Assembly (NCBI RefSeq): GCF_030505195.1
Contig: NZ_CP129672.1
Span: forward strand, 3,320,501-3,384,500
From: Comamonas testosteroni
Lineage (GTDB): Bacteria; Pseudomonadota; Gammaproteobacteria; Burkholderiales; Burkholderiaceae_C
Direction of reading: 5' to 3'
DNA: 64,000 nucleotides
Shown: in pieces, positions 8,210-17,187 of the stretch
Numbering within the stretch: the stretch's first letter is position 1
Layout: each line of letters starts with the position of its first letter
Notes under the pieces: model-generated
What the model saw: the letters and a program-made list of their open reading frames with translations, nothing else
Told to the model about the DNA's origin: nothing
The model's database searches: none
Translations under genes and position numbers: made by a program

Positions 8210-8797
8210 ATGAAGATCGCAATTCTTGACCGTGATGGCACCCTGAACCAGTGGGGAGCTCAAGGCTTCATTGGCCGGCCCGATGAATGGGTAGCAGTCC
8301 CCAGCGCGCTGGAGGCAGTTTCGCGCCTGAACCGTGCCGGCTGGCATGTGGTGGTCGCCACCAATCAACCTGGGCTGGGTCGCGGGCTGTTCGATGTGAT
8401 CGAGCTCAACGCCGTGCACGCCAAGATGCACCGGGAGATGGCCGCCGTCGGCGCGCGGGTGGAAGCAGTGTTTTTTTGTCCGCACGCTCCTGATGAAGAC
8501 TGCCAGTGCCGTAAACCAGGCGTAGCGCTGTTCGAGCAGATTGCCGATCGCTACGGTGCGGAAGGCGGTGAAATCTGGGCCATTGGCAGCGGTGTCGAGC
8601 ATTTGCAGGCGGGCAAGGCTCTGGGCGCTCATCTGGTGTTCGTGGAGTCCACTGCCAGGCCCGAGTGCAGCAGCGATGCCGTCCTGCCTGAAGGCAGCGA
8701 GCGCTATCCAGATCTGGAGGCCGTGGTGAATATGCTGTTGCCGCTGGGAGGGGATGAGAATGCTCACCCCCCGGATTCGGCGCCTGCCCCGCATTGA
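8210..8797 (+). CDS. gmhB: GmhB-like D,D-heptose 1,7-bisphosphate phosphatase, motif IV altered
   Basis: GmhB-type HAD phosphatases remove the 7-phosphate from heptose bisphosphate in LPS core synthesis. The 195-residue protein keeps the nucleophile motif LDRDGT (D7, D9), the TNQPGLGRG segment and all four zinc ligands (C90, H92, C98, C100 in CPHAPDEDCQCRKP). The motif IV position is odd: the usual GD(K/S)xxD reads IGSGVEHLQAG at residues 125-135, so the Mg-binding Asp is Ser127 and the second Asp is His131. The fold is intact but activity may be reduced or changed. It precedes plsC and a YgjP-like gene, a neighbourhood common for gmhB in this family. Confidence 0.88.
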   Translation: MKIAILDRDGTLNQWGAQGFIGRPDEWVAVPSALEAVSRLNRAGWHVVVATNQPGLGRGLFDVIELNAVHAKMHREMAAVGARVEAVFFCPHAPDEDCQCRKPGVALFEQIADRYGAEGGEIWAIGSGVEHLQAGKALGAHLVFVESTARPECSSDAVLPEGSERYPDLEAVVNMLLPLGGDENAHPPDSAPAPH

Positions 8798-8814
8798 GCT
8801 CGGGTTTCAGGTCA

Positions 8815-8862
8815 AAATAGACTCAACTGCTTGAAAGAGCAGCGCAAGCTGCTATGTTTCTT
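8815..8862. repeat. Intergenic repeat, family A (short copy)
   Basis: The spacer before plsC holds AATAGACTCAACTGCTTGAA and GCGCAAGCTGCTATG. These are the two arms of the AGCTGCTAGCGCTTG-type element seen elsewhere in the window, here with the middle reduced. Confidence 0.45.
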
Positions 8863-8928
8863 GTTGATAACCGTGCCAAATCAACGGGCCAGGCTTCAGG
8901 TCTGTGCTCACGTCATTCGATTGCTGTC

Positions 8929-9669
8929 ATGTCTCTGATTCGCTCCGTCCTCCACATGTTGTGGATGGCTATTACCGTCATTCCCTACACTTTCGCGGTG
9001 CTGCTGGCCAAGTGGACCAGCGGTTCGTCGGCCAAGGCATACCGCGCTGCCCGCGCCTGGCTGAAGCTCTCGGTGGACAGCGCCCGCGTGATCATGGGGG
9101 TCCGGTATCAGGTGCAGGGCATGGAGAACCTGCCTGTGGACCCGAATCAGGGGGTGGTGCTGCTGGTCAAGCACCAGTCCACCTACGAGACCTTTCTCAT
9201 GCCTGCCATCATGCCGCGCCCGTTGGCCTATGTGTTCAAGAAGGAGCTGCTGAAGGTGCCATTTTTCGGTTGGTCCATCGGTGCGCTGGACATGATTCAC
9301 ATCGACCGAGCCCAGCGCTCGCGCGCCTTTCACAAGGTGGTGGAGCAAGGCAAGCGCCTGCTCGATCAAGGCATCTGGGTCATCATGTTTCCCGAGGGTA
9401 CACGTGTGAATCGCGGAGAAGTGGGCGAGTACAAGAGCGGCGCCACCCGTCTGGCCATCATGACGGGTGCGCCCGTGGTACCCATCGCTATTACCTCGGC
9501 CAAGTGCTGGCCGCGCAAGGCCTTCATCAAAAAGCCCGGCGTGGTGGATGTTTCCATAGGCAAGCCCATTTCTTCGGTGGGCCGCAAGCATGACGAGCTG
9601 ATGGTCGAGGTCGAGGCCTGGATCGAGTCCGAAATGCAGCGCCTGGACCCCGAGGCCTACCGCAAATAA
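8929..9669 (+). CDS. plsC: 1-acyl-sn-glycerol-3-phosphate acyltransferase
   Basis: PlsC adds the second acyl chain to lysophosphatidic acid, giving phosphatidic acid at the inner membrane. The 246-residue protein starts with a hydrophobic helix (about residues 5-28). The acyltransferase block I is KHQSTYETF, with H82 and Glu87 rather than the textbook Asp; I recall this HX4E form from relatives in the Burkholderiales. Block III is FPEGTR (154-159), and a VPIAITS block follows. The ATG at 8929 was chosen because the longer frame from 8854 has no hydrophobic or conserved character before it. The next gene starts 14 bases downstream. Confidence 0.94.
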   Translation: MSLIRSVLHMLWMAITVIPYTFAVLLAKWTSGSSAKAYRAARAWLKLSVDSARVIMGVRYQVQGMENLPVDPNQGVVLLVKHQSTYETFLMPAIMPRPLAYVFKKELLKVPFFGWSIGALDMIHIDRAQRSRAFHKVVEQGKRLLDQGIWVIMFPEGTRVNRGEVGEYKSGATRLAIMTGAPVVPIAITSAKCWPRKAFIKKPGVVDVSIGKPISSVGRKHDELMVEVEAWIESEMQRLDPEAYRK

Positions 9670-9682
9670 GGCAAAACTGCCC

Positions 9683-10675
9683 ATGTCCACAGGCGATAGC
9701 TTGCAGCAAGCTTGGCAATGGCTGGTGCCGCCTGTGGTGGGGGATGGGCAGGGTGGGTTGGTGCCGCGCAAGCGCTGGCGCAGCGGCCCTGAAGCCATTG
9801 AACGGCGTTTGGATCAATCCGAGCTGGAATTTGAGAATAGTAAGCCTGTAGCGCCCGTCATTATCTCGGTGGGTGCTATTGATTCTGAAGAGGATGAGCT
9901 GCCTGCAGAGCCCGTACTTCTGGTGCATCCGGAAGCCAGCCACAGCGCCCGCTTGCAAGGGTGTGAGGTGGCGTATCTGCTGCGCCGTTCGGCGCGCCGC
10001 AGCATCGGCTTCAGCGTAGGGCAGCAAGGGCTTGAAGTCACCGCTCCGCAATGGGTGGCCATGCCCGAGATCGAGTCAGCGCTGCAGACCAAGGCCGGCT
10101 GGATTGTGCGCAAGCTGCAGGAAGCCGGACAGCGACAGCAGATCAAGCAGGAAGCGCGCATTCTCTGGCAGGACGGAGGCGTGCTGGACTATCTGGGGCA
10201 GCCCATGACCTTGCGGCTGACAGGAGGGGCATCACCTGCGTTGGCTACTCGCCAGACGCATCGAGAGCAGGGGAGCGATGGGTCGCAAAGCCTGCATCTT
10301 CCCCTGTCGCCGCAGGCACCGGCAGCCCAGGTGCGCGCTGCCGTTCAGGCCTGGATACTGCGCGAGGCACGCAGCTATTTCACGGCCCGCATGCTGCACT
10401 TTGCCGCACTCATGGGCGTGCGCTGGAATGCGCTGCGCCTGACAAGTGCCAGCACGCGCTGGGGCAGCGCCAACAGCAGCGGGATCATTCGTCTGAACTG
10501 GCGGTTGATGCAGCACGGCCCGCAAATCATCGACTATGTGGTGGTGCATGAGCTCGCCCACCTGCATCATATGGATCACAGCCCGCAGTTCTGGGCTGTG
10601 GTGGCTCAGGTGCTGCCTGACTGGAAGCACTTGCGCAGAGCCCTGAGAGACAGGCCTCTGCCGGTTTGGGAATAG
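9683..10675 (+). CDS. YgjP-like metal-dependent hydrolase (DUF45, SprT/M48-like)
   Basis: The 330-residue protein belongs to the YgjP/DUF45 family of predicted zinc metallopeptidases. The signature HELAHLHHMDHSPQFW starts at residue 289: H289, E290 and H293 form the HExxH centre and the later His in MDHS is the probable third ligand. The upstream block RWGSANSSGIIRLNWRLM is also typical of the family. Residues 1-75 form a low-complexity lead not needed for the fold. The substrate is unknown. It follows plsC by 14 bases and precedes a rhodanese by 27 bases, so gmhB-plsC-ygjP-rhodanese may be one transcript. Confidence 0.88.
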   Translation: MSTGDSLQQAWQWLVPPVVGDGQGGLVPRKRWRSGPEAIERRLDQSELEFENSKPVAPVIISVGAIDSEEDELPAEPVLLVHPEASHSARLQGCEVAYLLRRSARRSIGFSVGQQGLEVTAPQWVAMPEIESALQTKAGWIVRKLQEAGQRQQIKQEARILWQDGGVLDYLGQPMTLRLTGGASPALATRQTHREQGSDGSQSLHLPLSPQAPAAQVRAAVQAWILREARSYFTARMLHFAALMGVRWNALRLTSASTRWGSANSSGIIRLNWRLMQHGPQIIDYVVVHELAHLHHMDHSPQFWAVVAQVLPDWKHLRRALRDRPLPVWE

Positions 10676-10701
10676 CGGCAATGACCGAGACGAGGAATGA
10701 G

Positions 10702-11118
10702 ATGAGCAATACAACCCAAATCCAACCTGCTGCCGGCTATGCCGGCGATGTGCCGGCGGAGTTGGCCTGGCAATGGTTGCAGGCCGGTGAAGCGGTTCTG
10801 GTCGATGTGCGCACCGATGCCGAGCGCGAGTGGGTGGGCAAGGTGCCAGGCGCTGTTGCCGTGGCCTGGAAGCAGTGGCCCGGCATGGCTGCCAACCAGA
10901 ACTTTGACGCCGAGCTGCGAGCAGCGGTGCCCGAAGGCAAGAAAGTGGTGCTGCTATGCCGCAGCGGTGTGCGTTCTGTTGCGGCGGCCCAGCGTGCTGC
11001 GGGCCTGGGAATCGAGGCCTACAACATTCTTGAAGGTTTTGAAGGTGACGTTGACGCCAACGGCCAACGAGGCCAGTTGGGAGGCTGGCGCAAGCGCGGC
11101 CTGCCCTGGCATCAGTAA
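10702..11118 (+). CDS. Rhodanese-like sulfurtransferase
   Basis: This single-domain rhodanese of 138 residues has its active-site loop at LCRSGVRSV, with C86 as the likely persulfide-bearing cysteine. VDVRTDAEREWVGKVPGA is the usual N-terminal rhodanese motif, and EGFEGDVDANGQRG is the C-terminal loop. Such proteins pass sulfane sulfur to acceptors such as cyanide, glutathione or tRNA enzymes; the acceptor is unknown here. The start at 10702 has a good GAGG six bases upstream, while ATG 10681 is an alternative adding seven residues. It converges with galE across a 24-base gap without an obvious terminator. Confidence 0.9.
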   Translation: MSNTTQIQPAAGYAGDVPAELAWQWLQAGEAVLVDVRTDAEREWVGKVPGAVAVAWKQWPGMAANQNFDAELRAAVPEGKKVVLLCRSGVRSVAAAQRAAGLGIEAYNILEGFEGDVDANGQRGQLGGWRKRGLPWHQ

Positions 11119-11142
11119 AGCGCAGGGCTTGGCCTGCTGCTT

Positions 11143-12153
11143 CTAGGCTGAACGATAGCCGTTGGGGTTCCGGCTTTGCCAGCGCCAAGTGTCGGCGCAC
11201 ATGGTGTCCAGATCATGCTCGGCTTGCCAGCCTAGGGTTTTCAGGGCGTGGTCGGGGTTGGCGTAATAGCTTGGCAGGTCTCCCGGGCGTCGCTCGGTAA
11301 TGCTGTAGGGAATCGTCTTGCCGCTGGCCTTCTCGAAGGCGTGTAGAACATCCAGCACGCTCAAGCCCTTGCCTGTGCCTAAATTAAGGGTCATGACCCC
11401 AGGCTGGAGCTTTTCCAAGGCCATGACATGTCCGCGGGCAAGATCCACGACATGTAGATAGTCGCGAACTCCCGTGCCATCCGGTGTGTTGTAGTCGCCG
11501 CCAAAAATCTGCAGCTTGTCGCGCCTTCCCACTGCAACTTGTGCGATGTAGGGTAGAAGGTTATTGGGAATATTTGCCGGGTCTTCGCCAATCAGGCCAC
11601 TTGGATGCGCTCCGATGGGATTGAAGTAACGCAGAACGGCAATGCTCCAATGGGAGTCCGAGTGCGCCACGTCGGTGAGGATTTCTTCAGCCATGAGCTT
11701 GGTTCGCCCATAGGGGTTCATTGCCGCTGTGGGGTGTTTTTCGTCATAGGGCAGGTATTGGGGTGTCCCGTAGACGGTGGCGGACGAGCTGAAGACAAGC
11801 TTGTGTATCGCCAGACTTTGCATCGCCCGCAGTAAAACAAGGGTTCCGTTGACATTGTTGTCGTAGTAGTCAACTGGCTGTGCGGAAGACTCGCCTACAG
11901 CCTTCTTGCCCGCAAAGTGCATGACGCTGTCAATGCCATGCTCGCGCAAGGCCTGCTCAAGCGCAGCTTGATCGCGGACATCGCCATTGATCACGGGGAT
12001 GGTGCGTCCTGTGATCTTCTCCACACGGCGAACAGCTTCAGGATGGCTGTTGCTGAAGTTGTCGAAAATCACGACGTCATGGCCGTGACTGATCAGTTCG
12101 ATGACGGTATGGCTGCCGATATAGCCGGCGCCGCCTGTGAGCAGAGTTTTCAT
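11143..12153 (-). CDS. galE: UDP-glucose 4-epimerase
   Basis: GalE interconverts UDP-glucose and UDP-galactose, feeding galactose into surface polysaccharides. The 336-residue protein is an extended short-chain dehydrogenase/reductase with the NAD-binding TGGAGYIGSHT at residues 6-16, the catalytic Ser/Tyr/Lys set (SSSATVYG and NPYGRTKLMAEE) and the C-terminal RRPGDLPSYYANPD substrate motif. It is on the opposite strand from the rfb genes that follow but fits the same sugar-nucleotide region. It is transcribed after lysM, with a hairpin terminator between them, so it may have its own promoter. Confidence 0.97.
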   Translation of the reverse strand: MKTLLTGGAGYIGSHTVIELISHGHDVVIFDNFSNSHPEAVRRVEKITGRTIPVINGDVRDQAALEQALREHGIDSVMHFAGKKAVGESSAQPVDYYDNNVNGTLVLLRAMQSLAIHKLVFSSSATVYGTPQYLPYDEKHPTAAMNPYGRTKLMAEEILTDVAHSDSHWSIAVLRYFNPIGAHPSGLIGEDPANIPNNLLPYIAQVAVGRRDKLQIFGGDYNTPDGTGVRDYLHVVDLARGHVMALEKLQPGVMTLNLGTGKGLSVLDVLHAFEKASGKTIPYSITERRPGDLPSYYANPDHALKTLGWQAEHDLDTMCADTWRWQSRNPNGYRSA

Positions 12154-12180
12154 AAGCTGCAGTCTAGCTTTGTCACGAAT

Positions 12181-12206
12181 GATAAAAGCGCTCCTCGGAG
12201 CGCTTT
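12181..12206 (-). terminator. Intrinsic terminator after lysM
   Basis: AAAGCGCTCC (12185-12194) pairs with GGAGCGCTTT (12197-12206) with only two unpaired bases between. Read on the minus strand the stem is followed by a short T-rich tail. It sits between the lysM stop and the galE start. A small duplication of GTATTTACAG lies beside it at about 12219-12239, overlapping the lysM stop codon. Confidence 0.75.
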
Positions 12207-12234
12207 ATGCGTAACTGTATTTACAGAGCCGTAT

Positions 12235-12705
12235 TTACAGCGCCGGGATACGCAGCTTCTGGCCGGGATAGATCCTGTCCGGGTTGCTGAGCATGGGCTT
12301 GTTGGCCTCGAAAATCACGTTGTACTTGTTGGCGTCGCCATAGTACTTCTTGGAGATGGCCGACAGGGTGTCGCCGCGCACCACATCATGGTACTGGGCT
12401 TCTGGCTCGGGGTTGGTGACCGTCATCAGGTTGTCCACGGACTGGACATTGGCCACATTACCGCAGCACAGCGTCACTTTTTCCTTGACAGCCTGAGTGG
12501 CAGCCGTGCCGTTGACCGTTACCTTGCCTTGAGAGCCATCGAATTGAACCTGCAGATCGGATACGCCGAGATTTTGAGTGTTGATATAGCTGGCGATCGC
12601 TTGAGCCGCCTTGGCATTCAAGTCTTCGGCCGGTGCCTCCGCATGTGCGTCGCTGCCGCCAAACAGTTTTTCTCCGGCTTCCTTGATGAAACTGAACAGA
12701 CCCAT
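12235..12705 (-). CDS. lysM: BON and LysM domain protein (Kbp/YgaU-like)
   Basis: The 156-residue protein has the same architecture as Escherichia coli Kbp (YgaU): a short helical lead (MGLFSFIKEAGEKLFGG), a BON domain at about residues 30-95 and a C-terminal LysM domain at about 105-155 (YHDVVRGDTLSAISKKYYGD and RIYPGQKLRIPAL). Kbp binds potassium in the cytoplasm, while LysM domains generally bind peptidoglycan. No signal peptide is seen, which favours the Kbp-like role. It is divergent from coaX and followed by a terminator. Confidence 0.92.
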   Translation of the reverse strand: MGLFSFIKEAGEKLFGGSDAHAEAPAEDLNAKAAQAIASYINTQNLGVSDLQVQFDGSQGKVTVNGTAATQAVKEKVTLCCGNVANVQSVDNLMTVTNPEPEAQYHDVVRGDTLSAISKKYYGDANKYNVIFEANKPMLSNPDRIYPGQKLRIPAL

Positions 12706-12875
12706 GGTTTCGACTCCTCAAAAGTAGTGGAAGAAAGCGGTTCACTTTAACGGGAAATCGAAATGATTCCTTGCAGGATATGGACTGAGCGCTTTCTTTG
12801 ACAATTTCCTGCCCGCTTGTAATGAATGTGACAAGCGGCTGTCTGTCACAGAGAAAAGTGCTGATAATGCGCCGC

Positions 12876-13649
12876 ATGACATTTTTGGCCATAGACATTG
12901 GCAACACCCGTTTGAAGTGGGCCATGTATGAAGATCATCGCCCTGGTGCTGCCTTGCTGGCCCATGGAGCGGAGTTCCTGGAGCATATAGAGCGTCTGGC
13001 AGAAGGTGCCTGGGCGGGGCTGCCAGCTCCCGAGCGCATGCTGGGCTGCGTGGTTGCCGGCGAGACGGCAAGGCGCAGGGTGCACGAGCAGATCGAACTC
13101 ATGCTGGGATGGAATCTCGAGCCTCAATGGGTAGTTCCGTCCATCGCAGAAGCAGGGGTGACCAATGGCTATGACCACCCGTCCAGGCTGGGTGCGGACC
13201 GCTGGGTGGCCATGATTGGTGCACGTCACCACATGTTGCAATTGGGCGAGGCCAGGCCGTTGATCACGGTTATGGTGGGCACCGCAGTGACGGTCGATGC
13301 CATGGATGCGCAAGGCCATTTTCTTGGCGGACTGATCATTCCCGGGCATGGCATCATGCTCAGGGCCCTGGAGGGCGGTACTGCGGGCCTGCATGTGCCG
13401 ACCGGTGAAGTCAGATGCTTTCCCAAGAACACCAGCGATGCACTGACCAGCGGCGGCACCTATGCCATTGCGGGTGCCGTGGAGCGCATGTACCAGCATC
13501 TGGCAGAACACTGCGGCGCAGAGCCCATGTGCATCATGGCGGGTGGTGCTGGCTGGAAAATGTCTCCCAGCATGACCAGGCCTTTTGAGCTGATCAACAA
13601 CCTGATCTTTGATGGCCTGCTGGTGATGGCTGAAAAGCGCTGGGGCTGA
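12876..13649 (+). CDS. coaX: Type III pantothenate kinase
   Basis: CoaX phosphorylates pantothenate, the first step of coenzyme A synthesis, using an ASKHA-type fold. The 257-residue protein starts with [11 protein letters not shown], the phosphate-loop signature of type III kinases. It has [16 protein letters not shown] as the substrate and dimer motif, and [10 protein letters not shown] with the catalytic Asp region. The start was placed at 12876 because the phosphate motif comes within five residues in homologues; ATG 12867, three codons upstream, has the better-spaced purine-rich GAGAAAAG. It is divergent from lysM. Confidence 0.95.
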   Translation: MTFLAIDIGNTRLKWAMYEDHRPGAALLAHGAEFLEHIERLAEGAWAGLPAPERMLGCVVAGETARRRVHEQIELMLGWNLEPQWVVPSIAEAGVTNGYDHPSRLGADRWVAMIGARHHMLQLGEARPLITVMVGTAVTVDAMDAQGHFLGGLIIPGHGIMLRALEGGTAGLHVPTGEVRCFPKNTSDALTSGGTYAIAGAVERMYQHLAEHCGAEPMCIMAGGAGWKMSPSMTRPFELINNLIFDGLLVMAEKRWG

Positions 13650-13715
13650 GTGCACAGGCCTGATGGCTGTGGGTTGGGTCTTATCGCTATCACTGAAATT
13701 TAGAGGCAGCTCTCT

Positions 13716-14786
13716 ATGATTTTTGTAACCGGCGGTGCAGGCTTTATCGGCGCCAACTTTGTTCTCGACTGGCTGGCACATGTGAATGAGCCTGTGGTCA
13801 ATATCGACAAGCTGACCTATGCGGGCAATCTGGAGAATCTGGCTAGCTTGAAGGGCGATGCCCGCCATGTGTTTGTGCAGGCCGATATCGGCGACAGTGC
13901 CAAGCTGGCGCAATTGCTGGCGCAGCACCAGCCTCGCGCGGTGGTGAATTTTGCGGCAGAGTCGCATGTGGATCGCTCCATTCATGGCCCCGAGGATTTC
14001 ATCCAGACCAATGTGGTGGGCACTTTCCGCTTGCTGGAGGCGGTGCGTGGCTATTGGAATGGCCTGGAGGGCGAGGCCAAGCTCCGCTTTCGCTTTTTGC
14101 ATGTCTCCACCGACGAGGTCTATGGCGCGCTGGCGCCCACGGACCCCGCGTTTACCGAAGAGCACAATTACGAGCCCAGCAGCCCGTACTCGGCCAGCAA
14201 GGCAGCTTCGGACCATCTGGTGCGCGCCTGGCATCACACCTACGGCCTGCCGGTGCTGACGACCAACTGCAGCAACAACTACGGCCCGCTGCATTTTCCG
14301 GAAAAGCTGATCCCGCTGGTCATTGTCAATGCGCTGGCAGGCAAGCCGCTGCCCATCTACGGCGACGGCATGCAGGTGCGTGACTGGCTGTATGTGCGCG
14401 ACCATTGCAGCGCCATTCGCCGAGTGCTGGAGGCCGGCCAGCTGGGCGAGACCTATAACGTGGGCGGCTGGAACGAGAAGGCCAATATCGATATCGTCAA
14501 GACCGTGTGCAGCTTGCTCGACGAGTTGCGCCCGCGCGCCGACGGCAAGACCTATGCCGAGCAGATCACCTATGTGACCGACCGTCCCGGCCATGATCGC
14601 CGCTATGCGATCGATGCACGCAAGCTGGAACGCGAGCTGGGCTGGAAGCCTGCCGAGACGTTCGAAACCGGCATTCGCAAGACCGTGCAGTGGTATCTGG
14701 CCAACCCCGAGTGGGTGGCCCATGTGCAGTCGGGCGCCTACCGTGACTGGGTGCAAAAGCAGTACACCGCAGAGGCTTCGGCATGA
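13716..14786 (+). CDS. rfbB: dTDP-glucose 4,6-dehydratase
   Basis: RfbB (RmlB) converts dTDP-glucose to the 4-keto-6-deoxy sugar, step two of dTDP-L-rhamnose synthesis. The 356-residue protein shows the NAD-binding [11 protein letters not shown] at residues 6-16, the HVSTDEVYG active-site block with Asp-Glu, and [12 protein letters not shown] with the catalytic Tyr and Lys. It begins the rfbB-rfbD-rfbA-rfbC series. Its stop overlaps rfbD by four bases (ATGA), so the two are coupled. Confidence 0.98.
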   Translation: MIFVTGGAGFIGANFVLDWLAHVNEPVVNIDKLTYAGNLENLASLKGDARHVFVQADIGDSAKLAQLLAQHQPRAVVNFAAESHVDRSIHGPEDFIQTNVVGTFRLLEAVRGYWNGLEGEAKLRFRFLHVSTDEVYGALAPTDPAFTEEHNYEPSSPYSASKAASDHLVRAWHHTYGLPVLTTNCSNNYGPLHFPEKLIPLVIVNALAGKPLPIYGDGMQVRDWLYVRDHCSAIRRVLEAGQLGETYNVGGWNEKANIDIVKTVCSLLDELRPRADGKTYAEQITYVTDRPGHDRRYAIDARKLERELGWKPAETFETGIRKTVQWYLANPEWVAHVQSGAYRDWVQKQYTAEASA

Positions 14787-15688
14787 AGCTGCTCTTGCTG
14801 GGCAAGAACGGTCAGGTCGGCTGGGAGCTGCAGCGCAGTCTCGCCCCTTTGGGCGAGGTGATTGCGCTGGATCGCCAGAGCGTGAATGTGGATGGAAATG
14901 GCCTGTGCGGCGATATCGCTGATCTGCAGACACTGGCGCAGACCATTCGCAGCGTGCGCCCGGATGTGATCGTCAATGCCGCAGCGCATACGGCAGTGGA
15001 CAAGGCCGAGAGCGAGCCGGATCTGGCTTGGCACCTGAACGCCGAGGCGCCCGAAGTCATGGCGCTCGAAGCCAAAAACCTGCGCGCCTTGCTGGTGCAC
15101 TACAGCAGCGACTATGTCTTCGACGGCTCTGGCAGTGCGGCACGCAAAGAGGGGGATGCGACGGGGCCGCTATCGGTCTATGGCCGCACCAAGCTGGAGG
15201 GTGAGCAGCGGATTGCGGCCACGCATTGCCGCCATCTGATTTTTCGCACCAGCTGGGTCTATGCCGCGCGTGGCGGCAACTTTGCCAAGACCATGCTGCG
15301 CCTGGCGCAGGAGCGTGAAGCGCTCAGCGTGATCAACGATCAATGGGGCGCGCCGACCGGAGCCGATCTGATCGCCGATGTCACGGCCCATGCCGTGCGC
15401 CATATGAGCGCCCATGAAGGCGATGGCGGTCTCTACCATCTGGTCGCGGCAGGGGAAACCAACTGGCATGCCTATGCCAGCCATGTGATTGAGCACGCAC
15501 AGCGCCTGCGTCCGGATCTGGACTGGAAGGCGAAAAGCATTGCCGCCGTGCCGACCACGGCCTTCCCGACACCGGCTGTACGGCCCTTGAACTCGCGTCT
15601 GGATACGCAAAAGCTGCAAGCGGCCATGCAACTGCATCTGCCCCCATGGCAGCAAGGCGTGGAGCGCATGCTGCGCGAGATTCTGTAA
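14783..15688 (+). CDS. rfbD: dTDP-4-dehydrorhamnose reductase
   Basis: RfbD (RmlD) makes dTDP-L-rhamnose in the last step of the pathway. The 301-residue protein has the nucleotide-binding [14 protein letters not shown], the [12 protein letters not shown] active-site region and [11 protein letters not shown] with the catalytic Tyr and Lys. It overlaps rfbB by four bases. A 63-base gap leads to rfbA, so the four genes probably form one transcript. Confidence 0.97.
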   Translation: MKLLLLGKNGQVGWELQRSLAPLGEVIALDRQSVNVDGNGLCGDIADLQTLAQTIRSVRPDVIVNAAAHTAVDKAESEPDLAWHLNAEAPEVMALEAKNLRALLVHYSSDYVFDGSGSAARKEGDATGPLSVYGRTKLEGEQRIAATHCRHLIFRTSWVYAARGGNFAKTMLRLAQEREALSVINDQWGAPTGADLIADVTAHAVRHMSAHEGDGGLYHLVAAGETNWHAYASHVIEHAQRLRPDLDWKAKSIAAVPTTAFPTPAVRPLNSRLDTQKLQAAMQLHLPPWQQGVERMLREIL

Positions 15689-15751
15689 TCTTCCAATAAT
15701 TCGCTTCAAGTGCTTATCCGTAAAGCGTTTGAAGCCATCCATTGATTCATC

Positions 15752-16639
15752 ATGACGACACAGCGCAAAGGCATCATTTTGGCTGGTGGCTCCGGCACCC
15801 GCCTGCACCCCGCCACTCTGGCCATCAGCAAACAGCTGCTGCCGATCTACGACAAGCCGATGATCTACTACCCGTTGAGCACGCTGATGCTGGCGGGCAT
15901 CCGGGACATCTTGATCATCAGCACGCCGCAGGATACGCCGCGCTTTCAGCAGCTGTTGGGTGATGGGCTGCAATGGGGGCTTGAGCTTGAATATGCGGTG
16001 CAGCCGAGCCCTGATGGTTTGGCGCAGGCCTTTTTGATTGCCGAGTCTTTCCTGAGTGGTGCCTCTTGCGCGTTGGTGCTTGGAGACAATATTTTCCACG
16101 GCCATGATCTGCAGACCTTGGTCAAAGTTGCCAATCAGACTCAGGATGGAGCGACGGTGTTTGCCTATCATGTGCAGGATCCCAGTCGCTACGGGGTGGT
16201 GGAATTTGACCAGCAAGGGCAGGTGCTCTCGATAGAGGAAAAACCGGTCGAACCAAAATCCAATTACGCAGTGACAGGGCTGTATTTCTACGATTCGCAA
16301 GTGGTCGAGATTGCAAAGACTCTCAAGCCTTCTGGCAGAGGCGAGTTGGAAATCACAGACATCAATCGTATTTATCTGGAAAGAGGCCAGCTCAATGTAA
16401 AGCTGATGGGGCGAGGCTATGCCTGGCTCGACACTGGCACCCATGACAGTCTGCTGGAGGCAGGCCAATTCATTGCAACCCTTGAGCAGCGTCAGGGGTT
16501 GAAGGTTGCGTGCCCTGAAGAAATCGCATTTCGTGCTGGCTGGATTGACGCCACTCAGCTCGCCGAGCTGGCAAGGCCGTTGCTCAAGAACGGCTATGGA
16601 CGGTATCTGATGCAATGTCTGGAGGCTGGAACGCGATGA
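15752..16639 (+). CDS. rfbA: Glucose-1-phosphate thymidylyltransferase
   Basis: RfbA (RmlA) joins glucose-1-phosphate and dTTP to make dTDP-glucose, the first committed step to rhamnose. The 295-residue protein has the nucleotidyltransferase signature [14 protein letters not shown] (residues 9-22) and the [17 protein letters not shown] block, then [12 protein letters not shown] with the metal-binding Asp. The length is that of the homotetrameric RmlA class. Its TGA overlaps the rfbC ATG. Confidence 0.98.
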   Translation: MTTQRKGIILAGGSGTRLHPATLAISKQLLPIYDKPMIYYPLSTLMLAGIRDILIISTPQDTPRFQQLLGDGLQWGLELEYAVQPSPDGLAQAFLIAESFLSGASCALVLGDNIFHGHDLQTLVKVANQTQDGATVFAYHVQDPSRYGVVEFDQQGQVLSIEEKPVEPKSNYAVTGLYFYDSQVVEIAKTLKPSGRGELEITDINRIYLERGQLNVKLMGRGYAWLDTGTHDSLLEAGQFIATLEQRQGLKVACPEEIAFRAGWIDATQLAELARPLLKNGYGRYLMQCLEAGTR

Positions 16640-17187
16640 AGGTGGTTTCGACTGCGATCCCCGAGATCAAGCTGTTCAAACCTACGATTCATCGGGATGA
16701 ACGGGGACTTTTCGCGGAAAGCTTTCGCCAGGATCTCTTCAACCAGGCCACGGGCACGAACCACGCGTTCATTCAGGACAACCACAGTCGCAGTGGCAAG
16801 GGCGTGCTGCGCGGGCTGCACTATCAGCTGCCGCCCCATGCCCAGGGCAAGCTGGTGCGTGTGATCTCCGGTGCTGTGTTTGACGTGGCGGTGGATATTC
16901 GCCGCAGCTCGCCCACTTTTGGTCAATGGGTGGGGGCGGAGCTGAGTGCCGAGAATCACCACCAGCTCTGGATTCCGCCGGGCTTTGCCCATGGCTTTGT
17001 GGTGCTCAGTGACATCGCAGACCTTGTGTATAAGACCACGGCCTACTACGCGCCGGAGTCGGATCGGGGCCTGCTTTGGAACGACCCCGACATCGCTATT
17101 GCGTGGCCACAGCTCGATACCGCTTTTTCCCTGTCCGAAAAGGATAGGAATCAGCCGGCATTCAAGCAGGCCGAACTGTTCGATTAG
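16636..17187 (+). CDS. rfbC: dTDP-4-dehydrorhamnose 3,5-epimerase
   Basis: RfbC (RmlC) epimerises the 4-keto-6-deoxy sugar at C3 and C5. The 183-residue cupin protein has [24 protein letters not shown] motif residues, with the catalytic His in RGLHYQ, and the IPPGFAHGF and LVYKTTAYY blocks. The ATG at 16636 is used because it overlaps the rfbA stop (ATGA) and gives the normal N-terminus. It ends tail-to-tail with the LysR gene, the two frames sharing four bases. Confidence 0.97.
   Translation: MKVVSTAIPEIKLFKPTIHRDERGLFAESFRQDLFNQATGTNHAFIQDNHSRSGKGVLRGLHYQLPPHAQGKLVRVISGAVFDVAVDIRRSSPTFGQWVGAELSAENHHQLWIPPGFAHGFVVLSDIADLVYKTTAYYAPESDRGLLWNDPDIAIAWPQLDTAFSLSEKDRNQPAFKQAELFD

Noticed and set aside
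9683..9900. A separate small gene before the YgjP-like domain
   Set aside because: The low-complexity lead is in one frame with the peptidase domain and no stop or second start with a good ribosome-binding site separates them.
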